A stretch of 17,068 bases of DNA from Verrucomicrobia bacterium UBA6775. GTDB lineage: Bacteria > Verrucomicrobiota > Verrucomicrobiia > Limisphaerales > UBA1096. Of the stretch, positions 1-7,380 are shown piece by piece. The position numbers were made by a program, and so were the translations under genes. The notes below the pieces were generated by a model. The model was not told the origin of the DNA and made no database searches. It saw only the letters and a program-made list of their open reading frames with translations. The stretch is taken from the NCBI GenBank assembly GCA_002453165.1, contig DKGH01000064.1, positions 1 to 17,068 on the forward strand. The letters run 5' to 3'. Every line of letters starts with the position of its first letter. Within the stretch, counting starts at the first letter, position 1.

Positions 1-202
1 GGAGCCGTTCGTCAAGGGGATGGGCTCAGAGATGGACTATACAGTGGCAATCGATGATCGTGACGCCACCTCCCGTGAGTACATGGGCCGGTACGGCGTC
101 AATGGCATCCCTCACGCTTTCGTGGTGAAGGATGGAGCCGTAGTCTGGCACGGCCACCCCATGTCCGGTCTTGATGATGCCATCGAGGAAGCGCTGGATT
201 GA
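1..202 (+). CDS. Thioredoxin-fold (TlpA/redoxin-like) protein, C-terminal fragment
   Basis: This is the 3' end of a gene that begins before the window; reading starts at base 2 and ends at TGA 200-202, giving 66 residues. The visible part fits the last strands and helix of a thioredoxin fold. It has a Tyr-Gly-Val-Asn-Gly-Ile-Pro segment containing the usual cis-proline, then a beta-hairpin (AFVVKDGAVVWHGHP), and a final amphipathic helix. The WHGHP-type hairpin is common in TlpA/redoxin-like proteins of Verrucomicrobia and Planctomycetes. Those proteins act on disulfides in the periplasm or on outer surfaces. The CxxC active site would lie upstream and cannot be seen, so reductase activity is inference. 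An internal ATG at base 20 is not the real start, because the reading frame is open to the edge and homologous sequence continues upstream of it. The gene converges on the DUF6797 gene with only 14 bases between stops. Confidence 0.75.
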   Translation, partial: EPFVKGMGSEMDYTVAIDDRDATSREYMGRYGVNGIPHAFVVKDGAVVWHGHPMSGLDDAIEEALD

Positions 203-216
203 TTTGAAACCAAGCG

Positions 217-2535
217 CTATTTTTTGGCAAACGGGCCGTTGTTGCCGATGGCGTGGATGGTGTTTTGGATTCGGTGGGAGAGGTATTCGCCGTCCGCGGT
301 ATCGATCTTGTATTCGATCTGCATTTGCATGATCGGCTTCATGTCAGCGATCTGCAGGAGGACGGATTTTTTGTCATCGGAGATTTTTACGCCGGTCACT
401 TCTGCATTGTCGCGGCCCTGACTACCGTCGGCTTTGTAGTCGCGTGAACCGTAGTTGCGAGTGCGCTTGTAGCTCCAACGCTTGACGAGGTAGCTCTCGG
501 GATCGGCCGCCGTCTCGGGATCGAGTTCGTGGGTAAAGGTGAGCGACACGCCCTCCTTGAGCGCGTTGATGGCGACCGGTACGTGGACCGGTTTGCCGGT
601 GTGCTTGAGCCGATAGAATCCGCCGGGGCGCGTCTTGTTGCCGGCCCAGCCGAACAGGCCGCAAGCGTAGAGTTGGCCGTCGCCGGGGTGGAAGCGGCCG
701 CGCATGACGCCGGTCGGGAAATCAAAATCAGGGATGCGCACCACGCCGCCCTGAGCGCGGCCGTTCACTTTTTCCTCCATAATCACGTAGACGTAGCCGG
801 TGCCATAGGAGAGGTTGAGGAGTTGCCCGCCGAGGCCGCCCCATTTGTCGCTGTTCACCCAGAGTTGCTCGGCGGGTGAACGGTCAAAGTCGTTGTGCAT
901 CCAGACGATGGGCGAGGTGATGTCGGCTTCGGTGAGGCCTTTGTGGTAGCCCATGAGGTTTCCGTAAAACTTGCCCTTCTCGATGAGGTTGATCTCGTTT
1001 TTCGGCGTCCAGTGGCCCTCCTGGTCGCTCACGTAAAACGTGCCGTCCGGATTGACACAGACGCCGTTGGGTGCGCGGAAACCGCTGGCGATGATCTCGC
1101 TGGACTGACCGTCCGGAGTCACCTTGATGAGTGTGCCGTGCTGTGGGACGAGCGCGGTCTTCGCGTGGCGCGCGGCCTTCGTGTAGTAGAAATTCCCGTA
1201 GGCGTCGGTCTGCAGATCCATCGCGAACTCGTGGAAATGCTCGGTCACCTGTGCGTCGTGATTGAACGTCTTGTAGTAATCGGTCTCGCCGTCGTCGTTG
1301 GTGTCCACCAATTCCGTGATCTGGTCGCGGCAGGTGACGTAGATTTTGCCCTCAACAATCTTCAGGCCAAGCGGCTGAAACATACCGGTCGCGATACGGG
1401 TCCATGTGAACTCCTGCGGATCGCTGTTGATGCCATCGACGATCCAAACGTCGCCCATCCACGTGCAGACAGCCGCGCGGTCGCCGCCCTCGAAAAAGTC
1501 AAAACCGCCAAGGCGCATCCATGAGCGGTACGGATTCTTGTCCGGCGAAGTGATGATCTCAGTGATGAATGCGCCCGGCTTGCCCAGGCGGCGGGGCTTG
1601 GTCTTGATGGTCTCGGTCCAGCGGCGGCCGCTGCCTTGTTGAAATGTTTCGAGAAGATTCTCCGCTTGGCCAAGCGAGCCAACCAGCTTGGCCAAGGCCT
1701 CCGCCTTACCGTTCGCGATGGCGAGGTTGAGCGCGAGCAATCCGCCGGAAGGAATGGCCAGACGCAAATGCCCGTCATCCGTCGCGACGAACTTGGCCCC
1801 GCCGGCTTCGGCCGAGAGCGCCACGGCAAGGCCGCTGTCAAATTTAGCCACCGAGATACGGTCGTGGGTTGAGACCTTGGCTTGGCCTTCACCTTTGACG
1901 ACCTGCAGCATGATGTCCTCGTCGCGCTCTTCAAAATTCATCGTGCGGATCACGGCACCGACGCCGTCACTTTCCCGGTACGAGGGCGACTCGAGCACGT
2001 GCCGACCGGCGATCTTGTAGTGCAGAATCACCCGGTTATCGTGTAGGCCGAGCCCCTGCCATTGGCCCCAGTCACGGGGCAGCGGGCCGTACGGTTTCTT
2101 GTCGAGCCCGCGCAGGCGGGGGTCTTCAAAACTGTCCGTGCCCGGCTTGGCCCAGCCTGGGGCGACCGGATTGGTGAACACCCGCTCACCGGCGAGCTTG
2201 GGATGCGTGCCATGGCTGCCGTCGTAAACGATGCTGCGCCAGTCGATGAATTTTTCACCTGTCCAGGCGGCAGCCATGCGCAGTGTGTCCGTCTCGAACA
2301 CCACAAATTTGTTGCCCTTCGACACGCCGCCCGGCCCTTCGTCCAGCCGGATCGCGATGCCCTTGTAGGCGATGTTGCCCGGGCCGACCTCGATCGAGGC
2401 GCTGAGGTATGGCCCGTAGTTCATGTCGATGTACGGCTTGCCGGTCAACTTGACGTCCTCCGCTTGGCCAAGCGCGGAAAAGGAAACGGCGGCCGCAAAG
2501 GTCAGGTACGATGAGATGCGAGACAGGTGAATCAC
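217..2535 (-). CDS. DUF6797 / beta-propeller secreted protein (PVC dehydrogenase-like)
   Basis: A 772-residue exported protein. The start is a GTG (complement of 2533-2535). An in-frame TAG lies just upstream, and the start opens directly on a Sec signal peptide whose predicted cleavage follows Ala-Leu-Gly-Gln-Ala near residue 25. Residues about 30-200 match the DUF6797 type seen in Verrucomicrobia (a Gly-Ile-Ala-Ile-Arg-Leu-Asp strand, then FVVFETDTLRMAAAW and WRSI). Residues about 325-650 form a six-bladed, NHL/SGL-like propeller related to PVC 'membrane-bound dehydrogenase' propellers. It includes a calcium-loop-like D411-T-N-D-D-G-E-T-D419 and the GFRAPNGVCVNPDGTFYVSDQEGHW blade region. 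The last 100 residues form the usual C-terminal beta domain (DPESYLVKRW to TIHAIGN). I see no CxxCH motif, so it is not itself a c-type cytochrome, unlike many longer relatives. It is divergent from the DUF1549 gene and may share its promoter region. Enzymatic activity is unproven. The gene carries three copies of the CTTGGCCAAG palindrome. Confidence 0.85.
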   Translation of the reverse strand: MIHLSRISSYLTFAAAVSFSALGQAEDVKLTGKPYIDMNYGPYLSASIEVGPGNIAYKGIAIRLDEGPGGVSKGNKFVVFETDTLRMAAAWTGEKFIDWRSIVYDGSHGTHPKLAGERVFTNPVAPGWAKPGTDSFEDPRLRGLDKKPYGPLPRDWGQWQGLGLHDNRVILHYKIAGRHVLESPSYRESDGVGAVIRTMNFEERDEDIMLQVVKGEGQAKVSTHDRISVAKFDSGLAVALSAEAGGAKFVATDDGHLRLAIPSGGLLALNLAIANGKAEALAKLVGSLGQAENLLETFQQGSGRRWTETIKTKPRRLGKPGAFITEIITSPDKNPYRSWMRLGGFDFFEGGDRAAVCTWMGDVWIVDGINSDPQEFTWTRIATGMFQPLGLKIVEGKIYVTCRDQITELVDTNDDGETDYYKTFNHDAQVTEHFHEFAMDLQTDAYGNFYYTKAARHAKTALVPQHGTLIKVTPDGQSSEIIASGFRAPNGVCVNPDGTFYVSDQEGHWTPKNEINLIEKGKFYGNLMGYHKGLTEADITSPIVWMHNDFDRSPAEQLWVNSDKWGGLGGQLLNLSYGTGYVYVIMEEKVNGRAQGGVVRIPDFDFPTGVMRGRFHPGDGQLYACGLFGWAGNKTRPGGFYRLKHTGKPVHVPVAINALKEGVSLTFTHELDPETAADPESYLVKRWSYKRTRNYGSRDYKADGSQGRDNAEVTGVKISDDKKSVLLQIADMKPIMQMQIEYKIDTADGEYLSHRIQNTIHAIGNNGPFAKK
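1663..1676. repeat. Palindrome copy 1, CGCTTGGCCAAGCG
   Basis: A perfect 14-bp palindrome inside the DUF6797 gene, read there as Leu-Gly-Gln-Ala (CTT GGC CAA GCG). Confidence 0.85.
1687..1696. repeat. Palindrome copy 2, CTTGGCCAAG
   Basis: A 10-bp core only 12 bases beyond copy 1, but read in a different phase (Ala-Leu-Ala-Lys-Leu). Two neighbouring copies in different codon phases argue against a repeated protein motif as the cause. Confidence 0.8.
2461..2474. repeat. Palindrome copy 3, at a signal-peptide cleavage site
   Basis: A perfect 14-bp palindrome that encodes the end of the DUF6797 signal peptide, Ala-Leu-Gly-Gln-Ala, followed by Glu-Asp-Val of the predicted mature protein. Confidence 0.85.
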
Positions 2536-2619
2536 GCCGGAAAACTAAGCAAATACATCACTCCGGCCAAGCAAAATGGGTTGCCAAAATGGCTGCATGG
2601 TCGATCATTGGGGGGTCAC

Positions 2620-5600
2620 TTGAGATCTTTTCGAATACATGTTGGGATTGTGATCGTTTTGCTGCTTGGCCAAGCGCTTGGCCAAGCGGCTGGGGATTCG
2701 TCCAAGCCGGCTGGGTTGGACTTCTGGTCGTTCCAGCCGGTGAAGCGTCCGGCTTTGCCGCGGGTGGAAAATCGGGCGTGGGTGAAGTCGCCGGTTGATG
2801 CCTTCGTCCTGGCCAAGCTGGAAGAGGTCGGGCTGGAGCCGGCCAAGCCGGCAACCAGGCGCGATCTGCTCCGGCGCGTGACGGTCAACCTCACAGGCCT
2901 GCTGCCGACACCGGAGGAGCTGCGGGCATTCGAGGCGGATACGTCGCCGCAGGCTTGGGCCAACGCGGTGGATCGGTTGCTTGCCTCGCCGCGCCATGGC
3001 GAGCGCTGGGGGCGGCACTGGCTCGATGTGGCGCGTTACGGCGACTCGAACGGCGGCGACGAGAACAAGTATTTTCCCAACGCCAACAAGTACCGGGACT
3101 ATGTGGTCGACGCATTCAATCGCGACCAGCCGTTTAATGAGTTCGTGCAGGAGCAGATTGCTGGCGACCTGATGCCGGTCGGGGACGATCCGGAGTCGAT
3201 TCGGCGGCGGATCATCGCGACCGGTTTTCTCGTGATCGGCACAAAGATTCTGGCCGAGCCGGATCCTCGCAAGATGGAGTTGGACATCATCGACGAGCAG
3301 ATCGACACGATCGGAAAGGCTTTCATGGGGCTGAGCATCGGCTGCGCGCGGTGTCATGACCACAAGTTCGACCCGATCTCGACGAAGAGCTATTACTCGA
3401 TGGCCGGCATCTTCAAGAGCACCTACACGATGGAGCACTATAACATCGTGGCCGACTGGCACGAGCGCGAGGTTGGCACCGCCAGCGAGATGGCGGCATT
3501 GAAAAAAGCCCGCGACGAGGCGGCTCAACTCAAAAAGTCCAACGAGACGATCACCCGCGAAGCACGTGAGGCGCTCCAGACAAAGGTGCGGCAGGACACG
3601 GCGAAGTACCTGCTTGGGGCGCATGAGTTGATCGCACGGCGCCGAATGATCGGGGAACCGGAACCGCTTGGCCCGGTGGCCATGAAGCGTCTGGCTAAAG
3701 GCCGGGGTTTGCTGTTTGAGGCGGAGGATTTTGACCGGGGCAACGTCTCTGTCGATCGCGACAGCTACGGCAAGGACATCGGCATCATCAGTGATCCTGG
3801 TGGACAGAAGAATTTTGCCGAGTACGACATCGAACTGCCGACGGCGGGTGAATACCAGATTGAACTGCGCTACGCGGCGCGGCGCGCGAGGCCGGGGCAG
3901 TTGTTGATCGACGGCCAGGTTGTCCAACCAGAGGCGGTCAGCAAAACCACCGGCGGCTGGATGCCGGAACATCAAAAGTGGGTCGTGGAGGGCGTGTTCC
4001 GGTTGAAGGCGGGCAAACACGTGCTGCGAATCCAGTCCGAGCCGTTGATGTCGCATATCGACAAGCTGCTAATCATCGAGGCGCCGTTGCCCAATACCGA
4101 TGCGATCGCTGACGCCGACGAGGGGTGGGCACCGCGCGATCTGGTGCAGATTGCCGACGAGGAGGATCTTGTGCCGGGTGTGCTGAAAAACTGGGCCGAC
4201 CGTTTGACCCGCGCCGAGCAGGAGGGCGATCCGCTTTTTCAAGTCTGGCTCGAGTACGCCAAACTGCCGCGCAGGACATTTCGCACGGAGGCCAAGCGCC
4301 TGGCCAACGACATTCGCTCCGGGGTCTGCCGTTCGCCTGGCCAAGCGCAGGGTAGCGAGTTCGCGCTGGTGCGCGATTGGTTCAGCGGCTTCACGCCCAA
4401 CTCGCTGCGCGCGGTCGCGAATCATTACTGGGCACTATTCGACGAGGCACGTGGCTGGGAACCGGCCAAGGTTTCACCCGAGCAAAAACAACTGGTGGAA
4501 TTCGTGAAGGATGCGAAGGGGCCGTTCGCTTTGCCGGAGGGGATCGAGGGCAGCTTCGCCAAGGCTTCACTGACTCAACTCAAGGCAAACCGGGAGCGCT
4601 TGGCCAAGGTCGAGTCTGCGATGCCCAAGCTGCCCACGGCGATGGCGGTAGAGGACCGGAAAATCGAGGACCTGGCCGTGCACATCCGGGGCGACTACCT
4701 CACGCTCGGCGAGACGGCACCGCGCGGCGTGCCGATGCCGTTTGACTTTAGTGGCCGCTACCGTGTTGACGACAAGACCAGCGGCCGGTTGCAACTCGCG
4801 CGCTGGCTGACTGACAACGAGCATCCTATGACGGCGCGCGTCATTGCCAACCGCGTTTGGCATTGGCATTTCGGGAACGGACTGGTCCGCACGCCGGACG
4901 ACTTTGGGATTCGCGGAGCCAAGCCGACGCATCCGGAGTTGCTCGATTGGCTGGCATCGGAACTCATCCGCAGCGGCTGGTCGATCAAGCATCTTCACCG
5001 GTTGATTCTCCGCTCGAGCGCGTACCAAATGAGCACCGCGAACAATGCCCACGCCGCCGAGGCCGACCCGGCAAACACGCTGCTCTGGCGCATGAACCGC
5101 CGTCGCATGGAGGCCGAGGTCATCCACGACAGCCTGTTGCAAATGGCGGGACGGCTGGATCTGCAGATGGGTGGGCTGGCTGCCGTCGTCAAGACGCAGG
5201 ACCCAACCTCGGACGAGCTCGATCGGAACAACGAAATCTACCGCGGGATTACGCGCCGTGCGATTTACGTTCCGGTGCACCGCACACACGTTTATGAGTT
5301 GTTCGATGCGTTTGATTTTCCCGACCCCGGCACGCCCACCGGCCGGCGCAACGCCACCAACGTCGCGACGCAGGCGCTGTTTTTCCTGAACAACGACTGG
5401 CTGATGCAGCAGGCCGAGGCCTTGGCCAAGCGCAGTCACGGTGGACCGGCGGAGCGGATTGGTTTCCTGTACGAGACCACGCTTGGCCGGAAGCCAAGCG
5501 CATCGGAAGGGCCGGCGGCGATGAAGTTTATCGAGCGATTTGGCCAAGCGCTGCCGGAGTCTTTGCCCTTGGCCAAGCGCGATAAACAAAGCTGGGCCGC

Positions 5601-5649
5601 TTTTTGCCAGGTGCTGCTGCAGTCGAACCAGTTTTTGTACCTCAACTGA
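2620..5649 (+). CDS. DUF1549-CBM-DUF1553 protein with CxxCH (PSCyt2/PSD1 type)
   Basis: About 1,009 residues from the start chosen here, a TTG at 2620. A G-run (2610-2615) lies just upstream, and the TTG opens a clean Sec signal peptide (RSFRIH n-region, VGIVIVLLL core, ending ALGQA). The frame stays open back to a GTG at 2527, but that start would overlap the divergent gene's start and put 31 extra residues before the signal. Residues about 55-180 are DUF1549, with a GERWGRHWLDVARYGDSNG stretch. A haem-type C242-A-R-C245-H246 motif follows. Residues about 362-487 are a CBM6/35-like beta-sandwich (FEAEDFD start, GEYQIELRYAARR, LRIQSE). Residues about 720-960 are DUF1553 (HPMTARVIANRVWHWHFG, HPELLDWLASELI). 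The protein probably acts in the periplasm or at the cell surface. Such proteins are common in PVC genomes, with redox and polysaccharide-related roles suggested but unproven. Its stop overlaps the DUF1501 start (TGATG). Five perfect palindrome copies lie in the gene. Confidence 0.88.
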   Translation: MRSFRIHVGIVIVLLLGQALGQAAGDSSKPAGLDFWSFQPVKRPALPRVENRAWVKSPVDAFVLAKLEEVGLEPAKPATRRDLLRRVTVNLTGLLPTPEELRAFEADTSPQAWANAVDRLLASPRHGERWGRHWLDVARYGDSNGGDENKYFPNANKYRDYVVDAFNRDQPFNEFVQEQIAGDLMPVGDDPESIRRRIIATGFLVIGTKILAEPDPRKMELDIIDEQIDTIGKAFMGLSIGCARCHDHKFDPISTKSYYSMAGIFKSTYTMEHYNIVADWHEREVGTASEMAALKKARDEAAQLKKSNETITREAREALQTKVRQDTAKYLLGAHELIARRRMIGEPEPLGPVAMKRLAKGRGLLFEAEDFDRGNVSVDRDSYGKDIGIISDPGGQKNFAEYDIELPTAGEYQIELRYAARRARPGQLLIDGQVVQPEAVSKTTGGWMPEHQKWVVEGVFRLKAGKHVLRIQSEPLMSHIDKLLIIEAPLPNTDAIADADEGWAPRDLVQIADEEDLVPGVLKNWADRLTRAEQEGDPLFQVWLEYAKLPRRTFRTEAKRLANDIRSGVCRSPGQAQGSEFALVRDWFSGFTPNSLRAVANHYWALFDEARGWEPAKVSPEQKQLVEFVKDAKGPFALPEGIEGSFAKASLTQLKANRERLAKVESAMPKLPTAMAVEDRKIEDLAVHIRGDYLTLGETAPRGVPMPFDFSGRYRVDDKTSGRLQLARWLTDNEHPMTARVIANRVWHWHFGNGLVRTPDDFGIRGAKPTHPELLDWLASELIRSGWSIKHLHRLILRSSAYQMSTANNAHAAEADPANTLLWRMNRRRMEAEVIHDSLLQMAGRLDLQMGGLAAVVKTQDPTSDELDRNNEIYRGITRRAIYVPVHRTHVYELFDAFDFPDPGTPTGRRNATNVATQALFFLNNDWLMQQAEALAKRSHGGPAERIGFLYETTLGRKPSASEGPAAMKFIERFGQALPESLPLAKRDKQSWAAFCQVLLQSNQFLYLN
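2664..2687. repeat. Palindrome copies 4 and 5, head-to-tail, 24-bp perfect palindrome
   Basis: Two GCTTGGCCAAGC units abut exactly, so the whole 24 bases are also one perfect palindrome. They encode Leu-Gly-Gln-Ala-Leu-Gly-Gln-Ala at the end of the DUF1549 protein's signal peptide, close to the divergent start region. Confidence 0.9.
4599..4608. repeat. Palindrome copy 6, CTTGGCCAAG
   Basis: Lies between the CBM-like and DUF1553 domains of the DUF1549 gene and is read as Arg-Leu-Ala-Lys-Val. A one-mismatch relative (CCTGGCCAAG) sits at 4336-4345. Confidence 0.8.
5421..5430. repeat. Palindrome copy 7, CTTGGCCAAG
   Basis: In the 3' part of the DUF1549/DUF1553 gene, read as Ala-Leu-Ala-Lys-Arg. 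It is the first member of a cluster with copy 8 and two imperfect forms between them (5482-5500 and 5540-5548). Confidence 0.8.
5568..5577. repeat. Palindrome copy 8, CTTGGCCAAG
   Basis: Near the end of the DUF1549/DUF1553 gene, read as Pro-Leu-Ala-Lys-Arg, about 70 bases before the stop. Confidence 0.8.
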
Positions 5650-7088
5650 TGAACGATTTTTCCAACAACGGATCGATTAGCCGACGCGAAATGCTGCGAC
5701 GGTCGGCGGCCGGTTTTGGCAACCTCGCGTTGCTGTCGCTGCTGGCCGAGTCCGGGTTTGCCCAAGTGAAGCCGGATCCGCTCGCGCCCAAGCGGCCGCA
5801 CTTCGAGCCGAAGGCCAAGCGGGTGATTTTTCTGTTCATGCACGGAGGGCCGTCGCACGTGGACACGTTTGACGAGAAGCCGCTGCTGACCCGCGACCAC
5901 GGCAAGCCGCTGCCCTTCGCCAAGCCGCGCGTCCAGTTTTCGACCACGCGAAACCTGCTTAAGTCGCACTGGGAATTCACGCCGCGAGGGCAGTGTGGGA
6001 TGCCGGTCAGCAGTTTGTTCCCGCAGGTGTCCACCTGTGTGGATGACATCGCGTTCATCAACTCGATGTACGGGTCGAACGCGGCGCACGGCGGGGCACT
6101 GCTCAAGCTGCACACCGGCAGCGACAATTTCATCCGCCCCAGCATGGGCTCGTGGATCAACTACGGGCTCGGCACGGAAAACCGAAACCTGCCCGGGTTT
6201 GTGACCATTTGTCCGACCAGCCTGCACGGTGGAGTGTACAACTACGGCTCGGCGTTCTTGCCGGCGGCGTACCACGGCATCTCGCTCGGCACGCCGGGCT
6301 ACCCCAATGCGCCGGTGGAAAACGCGCAGTTTCGTTTCACAAAAAATATCCGACTCAACCGCGATCAGCAGTCGCTCCAACTGGAGTTGCTGCGGGAGAT
6401 GAACAGGAAGCAGCTCGACGAAACCGGGCCGGATACCGCGCTCGAGGGGCGCATTCATTCCTTTGAGCTGGCGTTTCGAATGCAGCGCGAAAGTGCCGAG
6501 GTGCTAAACACCTCCCGGGAGACCGCTGCGACCAAAACGCTTTACGGCATCGACAAAAAGGAAAGCAGCAACTTCGGCATGCAGTGCCTGTTGGCGCGGC
6601 GATTTGCCGAGCGGGGAGTGCGGTTCATCCAGGTGACGCACAGTCAGGATCGTATGCCACAGGAGCAGTGGGATCAGCACAGCAATATGAAGTTTTGTCT
6701 CGAGCGCAACTGCGCTGAGATCGACCAGCCAGTGGCCGGCCTGCTCAAGGATTTGAAATCGCGCGGCATGCTGCATGACACGCTTGTGATCTGGGGAGGA
6801 GAATTCGGCCGCACGCCCACGGCGCAAAACACCGACGGCCGGGATCACAACCCGGAAGGCTTCACCATGTGGATGGCCGGCGGTGGCGTGAAGGGCGGAC
6901 TACGCTACGGAGCCACCGATGACTACGGCTACTACGCTGCGGAAAACAAAGTGCACGTCCACGATCTGCACGCGACCATTCTGCACCTCCTCGGGCTGAA
7001 CCACGAACGCCTGACCTACCGCTACGGCGGCCGCGACTTCCGCCTGACAGACGTCCACGGCGAAATCGTCCACGGTATTCTGGCTTAG
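5649..7088 (+). CDS. DUF1501 protein (sulfatase/phosphatase-like fold), Tat-exported
   Basis: 479 residues from the ATG at 5649, whose A is the last base of the upstream TGA. That overlap, and the lack of a clear ribosome-binding site, point to translational coupling with the DUF1549 gene. The N-terminus carries a twin-arginine signal (S11-R-R-E-M-L-R17, then a hydrophobic stretch to about residue 37), so it probably crosses the membrane folded. The body is a typical DUF1501 protein, related to the alkaline-phosphatase/sulfatase superfamily: G66-G-P-S-H-V-D72 early, a HGGALLKLHTGS region, then G383-G-E-F-G-R388 and D396-G-R-D-H-N401 late. The conserved Asp and His in these motifs are likely metal ligands (inference). 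DUF1501 genes regularly follow DUF1549/DUF1553 genes in planctomycetes and verrucomicrobia, so the two products probably work together. The substrate is unknown. An in-frame ATG at 5604 is rejected because it would put 15 residues before the Tat signal. No palindrome copies fall in this gene. Confidence 0.88.
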   Translation: MNDFSNNGSISRREMLRRSAAGFGNLALLSLLAESGFAQVKPDPLAPKRPHFEPKAKRVIFLFMHGGPSHVDTFDEKPLLTRDHGKPLPFAKPRVQFSTTRNLLKSHWEFTPRGQCGMPVSSLFPQVSTCVDDIAFINSMYGSNAAHGGALLKLHTGSDNFIRPSMGSWINYGLGTENRNLPGFVTICPTSLHGGVYNYGSAFLPAAYHGISLGTPGYPNAPVENAQFRFTKNIRLNRDQQSLQLELLREMNRKQLDETGPDTALEGRIHSFELAFRMQRESAEVLNTSRETAATKTLYGIDKKESSNFGMQCLLARRFAERGVRFIQVTHSQDRMPQEQWDQHSNMKFCLERNCAEIDQPVAGLLKDLKSRGMLHDTLVIWGGEFGRTPTAQNTDGRDHNPEGFTMWMAGGGVKGGLRYGATDDYGYYAAENKVHVHDLHATILHLLGLNHERLTYRYGGRDFRLTDVHGEIVHGILA

Positions 7089-7138
7089 TTGTAGAGATTT
7101 TTTCAGGTCGTATTTCAGTCGATTGATTGATCTCAGGG

Positions 7139-7368
7139 TGCGAAAGACAGATTAAAATGATGAAGGAATCGATGGTTGAAACTGAGGTGACGTATCCTCT
7201 CTAGCGGGATGGTAAGTTCGTTCTCATTGAACAGGTGCCGGCCCGTGTTTGCAGCGAGACAGGCGAACAGTTTTTTTCCCGAAGACCGTCGAGCAAATTC
7301 ACAATATCATCAACGAACGAACCGCGCCTAAAAAGACGATCGAAACGCCGGTTTACGAGTTCGTTTGA
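7139..7368 (+). pseudogene. Decayed YgiT/MqsA-type antitoxin gene
   Basis: A remnant in the 292-base gap between two convergent genes. From TGC 7139 the frame reads Cys-Glu-Arg, then MKESMVETEVTYPL, an in-frame TAG (7202-7204), and RDGKFVLIEQVPARVCSETG. The frame is then lost at a T7C3 run (7271-7280). Adding one C restores Phe-Phe-Ser-Pro, followed by KTVEQIHNIINERTAP and KKTIETPVYEFV to TGA 7366-7368. The order VTYP, basic/acidic hairpin, VPARVC-x-x-x-GE, 'FFSPxTVExI' helix and a final TPVYEF strand is the layout I know from small YgiT/MqsA-type zinc-finger antitoxin proteins (about 70-80 residues). These usually sit beside a short DUF4258-like toxin. No toxin remnant is visible in bases 7089-7138. 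Two independent lesions and no neighbour suggest a dead, orphaned gene. A sequencing error could explain the frameshift but not easily the stop as well. Confidence 0.68.
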
Positions 7369-7380
7369 CCCAAACCTCTC

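Noticed and set aside
203..216. Possible bidirectional terminator between the first two convergent genes
   Set aside because: The gap is only 14 bases and I see no stable inverted repeat with a T-run. The T-run at 220-225 is inside the end of the DUF6797 gene.
2605..4056. Long open frame on the minus strand opposite the DUF1549 gene
   Set aside because: It is a shadow of the real gene caused by GC-rich codon use. It has no recognisable domains, and its composition is rich in Arg/Leu/His as expected for an antisense frame. The same holds for 4567-5589 (-), 5436-6458 (-), 8215-9351 (+), 11968-13098 (+) and 13886-15205 (+).
7089..7138. Possible toxin remnant next to the antitoxin relic, or a terminator for the forward operon
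   Set aside because: Only a short T-run (about 7108-7113) without a stem, and no coding similarity that I can recognise.
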